Assembly (NCBI GenBank): GCA_018399855.1
Contig: JAGYNX010000063.1
Location: 1-9,165, forward strand
Length of the DNA: 9,165 nucleotides
From: Spirochaetota bacterium
GTDB lineage: Bacteria; Spirochaetota; UBA4802; UB4802
Reading direction: 5' to 3'
The notes under the pieces: model-generated
What the model was told of the DNA's origin: nothing
Databases searched by the model: none
The model's input: only the letters and a program-made list of their open reading frames with translations
Program-made: the position numbers and the translations under genes
Part shown: positions 6,968 to 9,165 of the stretch, piece after piece
Layout: the number at the start of each line of letters is the position of its first letter
Numbering within the stretch: the stretch's first letter is position 1

Positions 6968-7687
6968 TTATTGGAATAATTCAAGTGCCGTGTGCAGATC
7001 AACTCTCCCATCATATATTGCTTTTCCTACAATACATCCCCTGAGCCCGGGCCTGGATATTTCACTTAACCTGGTAAGATCATCGATGGATGAGACACCA
7101 CCAGAGGCAATAAGCGAAATGCCTTCAACCTCGGCAAGAATATGTTCAAGGGACGCGTAATTAGGCCCCGTCAACATGCCATCAGTTGAAATATCGGTAA
7201 ATATTATCTCAGTTATTCCCTTTTTTTGCAATTCTTTTATAAAGTCTACCGCATGTACACTTGATACTTTCTTCCAGCCATGTGTGGCAACCATTGAATC
7301 TTTTGCGTCTATCCCCACTATAATAGATTCACGGTACCGTGACACAAGCTGACTGAATTCGTCTTCCAGGACAACGGTGCCAAGTATTACCCTTTTGATT
7401 CCGGATTCAATATATCTCTGCAATGACTCCGCGTTTCTGATTCCCCCGCCTATCTCTATTGGGATGGAAATGTTTGCCGCGATCTCCAGTACCGTATCCT
7501 GGTTTACAGGGTGTCCTTCAAAAGCACCGTCAAGATCGACAACATGGATAAGCCTGGCACCGGCACTTTCGAAATGCCTTGCCATGGCTACGGGATCATT
7601 GGAATATATTGTTTCCCTGTCAGGATCTCCCTGTATGAGTCTCACACACTTTCCGTTCTTTATATCAATGGCAGGGATTATCAGCAT
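6968..7687 (-). CDS. hisA: ProFAR isomerase HisA (BBM II isomerase)
   Basis: HisA isomerises ProFAR to PRFAR, the fourth step of histidine synthesis, in the cytoplasm. The 239 residues match the usual (beta-alpha)8 barrel. Catalytic residues are visible: D8 in PAIDI and D127 in VGIDAKD, plus the FTDISTDGMLTGPN segment (163-176, D169). The two phosphate-binding loops are EIGGGIR (78-84) and IASGGVSS (193-200). No HisF-type or Trp-specific hallmarks suggest PriA. ATG 7687 overlaps the hisH stop by 7 nt (ATGCTGA), indicating coupled translation. hisF, a common next gene, does not follow. Confidence 0.96.
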   Translation of the reverse strand: MLIIPAIDIKNGKCVRLIQGDPDRETIYSNDPVAMARHFESAGARLIHVVDLDGAFEGHPVNQDTVLEIAANISIPIEIGGGIRNAESLQRYIESGIKRVILGTVVLEDEFSQLVSRYRESIIVGIDAKDSMVATHGWKKVSSVHAVDFIKELQKKGITEIIFTDISTDGMLTGPNYASLEHILAEVEGISLIASGGVSSIDDLTRLSEISRPGLRGCIVGKAIYDGRVDLHTALELFQ

Positions 7688-8289
7688 ACCGACCTCACAA
7701 AATTTTCAATTATCTTCAAACCCATCTTATGACTTTTTTCTGGATGGAATTGCGTTGCAACACAATTTCCTTTTCCCACTATACAGGGAAATGTTACACC
7801 ATACTCAGTTTCCCCGATTATCCATGAATCATCTTCGATTTCAGGATAGTAGGTGTGTATAAAGTAAAAATAGCTCCGTGAGGGAACCCCTTCCAGAAAT
7901 GGTGACTCCTTTCTAAATTTAACCTGGTTCCATCCCATGTGGGGCACCTTGAGATCAGAGGTGGGAAACCTGACAACGCTGCCCGGTATCAGCCCGAGAC
8001 CTTCGTGTTCACCGAACTCTACGCTCCTGGAAAAGAGCAACTGGTACCCCAGGCAAATCCCGAGAAAGAAACCTCCTCCCCGGATAAATGAAAGGAGTGG
8101 GCCTACCCACCCCATATCCCGCAGGTGCTGCATTGCCATACCAAACGCCCCGTCTCCTGGCATGATCAATGCCCTTGATTCTTCAATTATTGCAGGATCT
8201 GATGAGACCTGGACCTGGCTGGTATATTTTTCCACGGATTTTACCACAGACCTGAGATTCCCCATTCCATAGTCAATCACGGTAATCAT
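7681..8289 (-). CDS. hisH: Imidazole glycerol phosphate synthase, glutaminase subunit HisH
   Basis: HisH hydrolyses glutamine and channels ammonia to HisF, which makes imidazole glycerol phosphate and AICAR. The 202 residues are of usual length for this class I glutamine amidotransferase. The N terminus MITVIDYGMGNLRSV, the nucleophile elbow LGICLGYQLL (C79), VPHMGWNQV (115-123), FIHTYYP and the triad partners H182 and E184 in QFHPEKS are all present. The oxyanion-strand motif reads PGDGAFG (44-50), with D where V is more usual. ATG 8289 shares one base with the hisB stop (TAATG). Its partner hisF is not in the window. Confidence 0.96.
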   Translation of the reverse strand: MITVIDYGMGNLRSVVKSVEKYTSQVQVSSDPAIIEESRALIMPGDGAFGMAMQHLRDMGWVGPLLSFIRGGGFFLGICLGYQLLFSRSVEFGEHEGLGLIPGSVVRFPTSDLKVPHMGWNQVKFRKESPFLEGVPSRSYFYFIHTYYPEIEDDSWIIGETEYGVTFPCIVGKGNCVATQFHPEKSHKMGLKIIENFVRSVC

Positions 8290-8879
8290 TACAGAATACC
8301 TTTTGTTGAAGGGATCTCTTCACTGCCCACACTGTCAATACAATAGGCCCGGTACAGCGCGATACCGAGAGACTTGTATATGGATTCATGTACATGATGC
8401 CGGTTAATGCCCTCAAGAAGCCTGACATGAAGTGTTAATTCCGCGTTCATGGCAAATGAACGTAAAAATTCAAGGGTCAACTCTTCGCTGTAGGTACGTA
8501 TGTATCCCTGCAGATCAATCCCTGAATACTGGAAAAACCCCCGACCCGACAGGTCAACCGCACACATTGACAGTGCCTCGTCCATGGGAACGACAGCTTC
8601 TCCGAAACGGGTTATTCCCTTTCTGTCCCCGATTGCTTTTCTGAAAGCTTTTCCCATGCAGATACCGGTATCCTCCACGGAATGATGATCATCAACCTGT
8701 ATATCTCCATCACAGGCCAGCACCATGCTCATTCTGCCATGCCTGGTCATTGATGTGAGCATGTGATCGAAAAAGGGAACCCCTGTCTGGATCTGTGATG
8801 TCTGAACACTCTCAAGCGTCAGCGTGAGGGATATGTCCGTTTCAGCTGTTTTTCTTTCAATTTTCGCTTTTCTTTCCAT
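8289..8879 (-). CDS. hisB: Imidazoleglycerol-phosphate dehydratase HisB (monofunctional)
   Basis: This enzyme dehydrates imidazole glycerol phosphate to imidazole acetol phosphate, the sixth step of histidine synthesis, using two manganese ions. The 196 residues match the monofunctional form, with no fused histidinol-phosphate phosphatase. The metal-binding motifs are FFDHML (36-41, H39), DDHHSVEDTG (63-72) and HHVHESIYK (161-169). PMDEAL and VDLSGRGF are also typical. ATG 8879 has no obvious Shine-Dalgarno but lies only 17 nt after the stop of the upstream barrel gene, in an A-rich leader. It is coupled to hisH by TAATG. Confidence 0.96.
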   Translation of the reverse strand: MERKAKIERKTAETDISLTLTLESVQTSQIQTGVPFFDHMLTSMTRHGRMSMVLACDGDIQVDDHHSVEDTGICMGKAFRKAIGDRKGITRFGEAVVPMDEALSMCAVDLSGRGFFQYSGIDLQGYIRTYSEELTLEFLRSFAMNAELTLHVRLLEGINRHHVHESIYKSLGIALYRAYCIDSVGSEEIPSTKGIL

Positions 8880-8896
8880 TTTCTTTTGCCATTTTT

Positions 8897-9165
8897 TTAA
8901 AATTCATAGCCCAGGCTGAAAACAACTCTCCTGTCACCAAAGGATGTATAATACCATGGCCAGGCATAGTCAAGTTTTAAAATTACAATCGGATACAGGG
9001 TCATCCTGAAACCGAAACCAACGTCGGCCTTGAAATCACTGAATTCCCCTGTTTCTTCGTTCCTGAACTGGTACTGCCTGTCCCATGCTGATCCCATATC
9101 TGTGAAAAGTACGCCACCTATATTTCCCAGCCTGAAAAAAAGCGGCCATCCAAACTTGATTCCTT
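8897..9165 (-). CDS. C-terminal end of an outer-membrane beta-barrel protein, Omp85/BamA-like (5' part outside window)
   Basis: The frame is open from the window edge to TAA at 8899-8897, giving 88 complete residues. It reads as alternating beta strands: FGWPLFFRLGNIGGVLFTDMGSAWD, then FKADVGFGFRMTLYPIVILKLDYAWPWYY, and a final strand VVFSLGYEF. The last residue is the aromatic F typical of the beta-signal recognised by the BAM complex. The pattern of F-x-D-x-G-x-x-W, then GxGFR, then LDYA recalls the last strands of the Omp85/D15 surface antigen family, or of beta-propeller proteins ending in such a barrel. Internal methionines (e.g. 9097) are not the true start. It probably leads the transcript carrying the his genes, 17 nt upstream of hisB. 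Confidence 0.75.
   Translation of the reverse strand, partial: GIKFGWPLFFRLGNIGGVLFTDMGSAWDRQYQFRNEETGEFSDFKADVGFGFRMTLYPIVILKLDYAWPWYYTSFGDRRVVFSLGYEF

Overview
The window is a compact bacterial chromosome segment in which every gene I can support reads on the minus strand. The upstream end of each transcription unit is therefore at the higher coordinate. No gap exceeds about 180 bases. I see no transposase, phage gene, CRISPR array or toxin-antitoxin pair, and every complete gene is intact.

Organism: the 3' part of an outer-membrane beta-barrel gene, ending in a C-terminal phenylalanine, indicates a diderm bacterium. The order L21 - Prp-like protease - L27 - Obg - ProB, together with a GAF-GGDEF protein whose domain opens with a K-I-H-H-Y-F variant, reminds me of spirochaetes (Leptospira-like). 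This is recollection rather than proof, and other diderm phyla are possible. Base composition is moderately AT-rich.

Layout, in transcription order from high to low coordinates. (1) 9165-5863: the end of an outer-membrane barrel gene, then hisB, hisH and hisA (17-nt gap, then 1-nt and 7-nt overlaps), then a GAF-GGDEF diguanylate cyclase 25 nt after hisA. This looks like one transcription unit that includes three histidine biosynthesis genes but no hisF immediately next to hisA. (2) 5808-5272: a small membrane protein of unknown function with its own candidate promoter, followed by a perfect inverted repeat. (3) 5136-4992: a consensus-like promoter, a tRNA with anticodon CAU (probably the lysidine-modified tRNA-Ile2, otherwise elongator tRNA-Met) and a short terminator. 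(4) 4927-1671: rplU, a Prp-type cysteine protease gene, rpmA, obg and proB, a ribosome-assembly cluster that runs into proline biosynthesis. (5) 1533-1: the first 511 codons of secA, which continues outside the window.

The most interesting point is that a complete Prp protease, known from Firmicutes for cutting an N-terminal extension off ribosomal protein L27, lies directly beside an L27 gene that cannot encode such an extension. Secondary points are two related ACAGAG-type intergenic repeats, two mutually exclusive hairpins in the rpmA-obg gap, and the coupling of a c-di-GMP enzyme to histidine genes. I found no clear evidence of a wholly new system.
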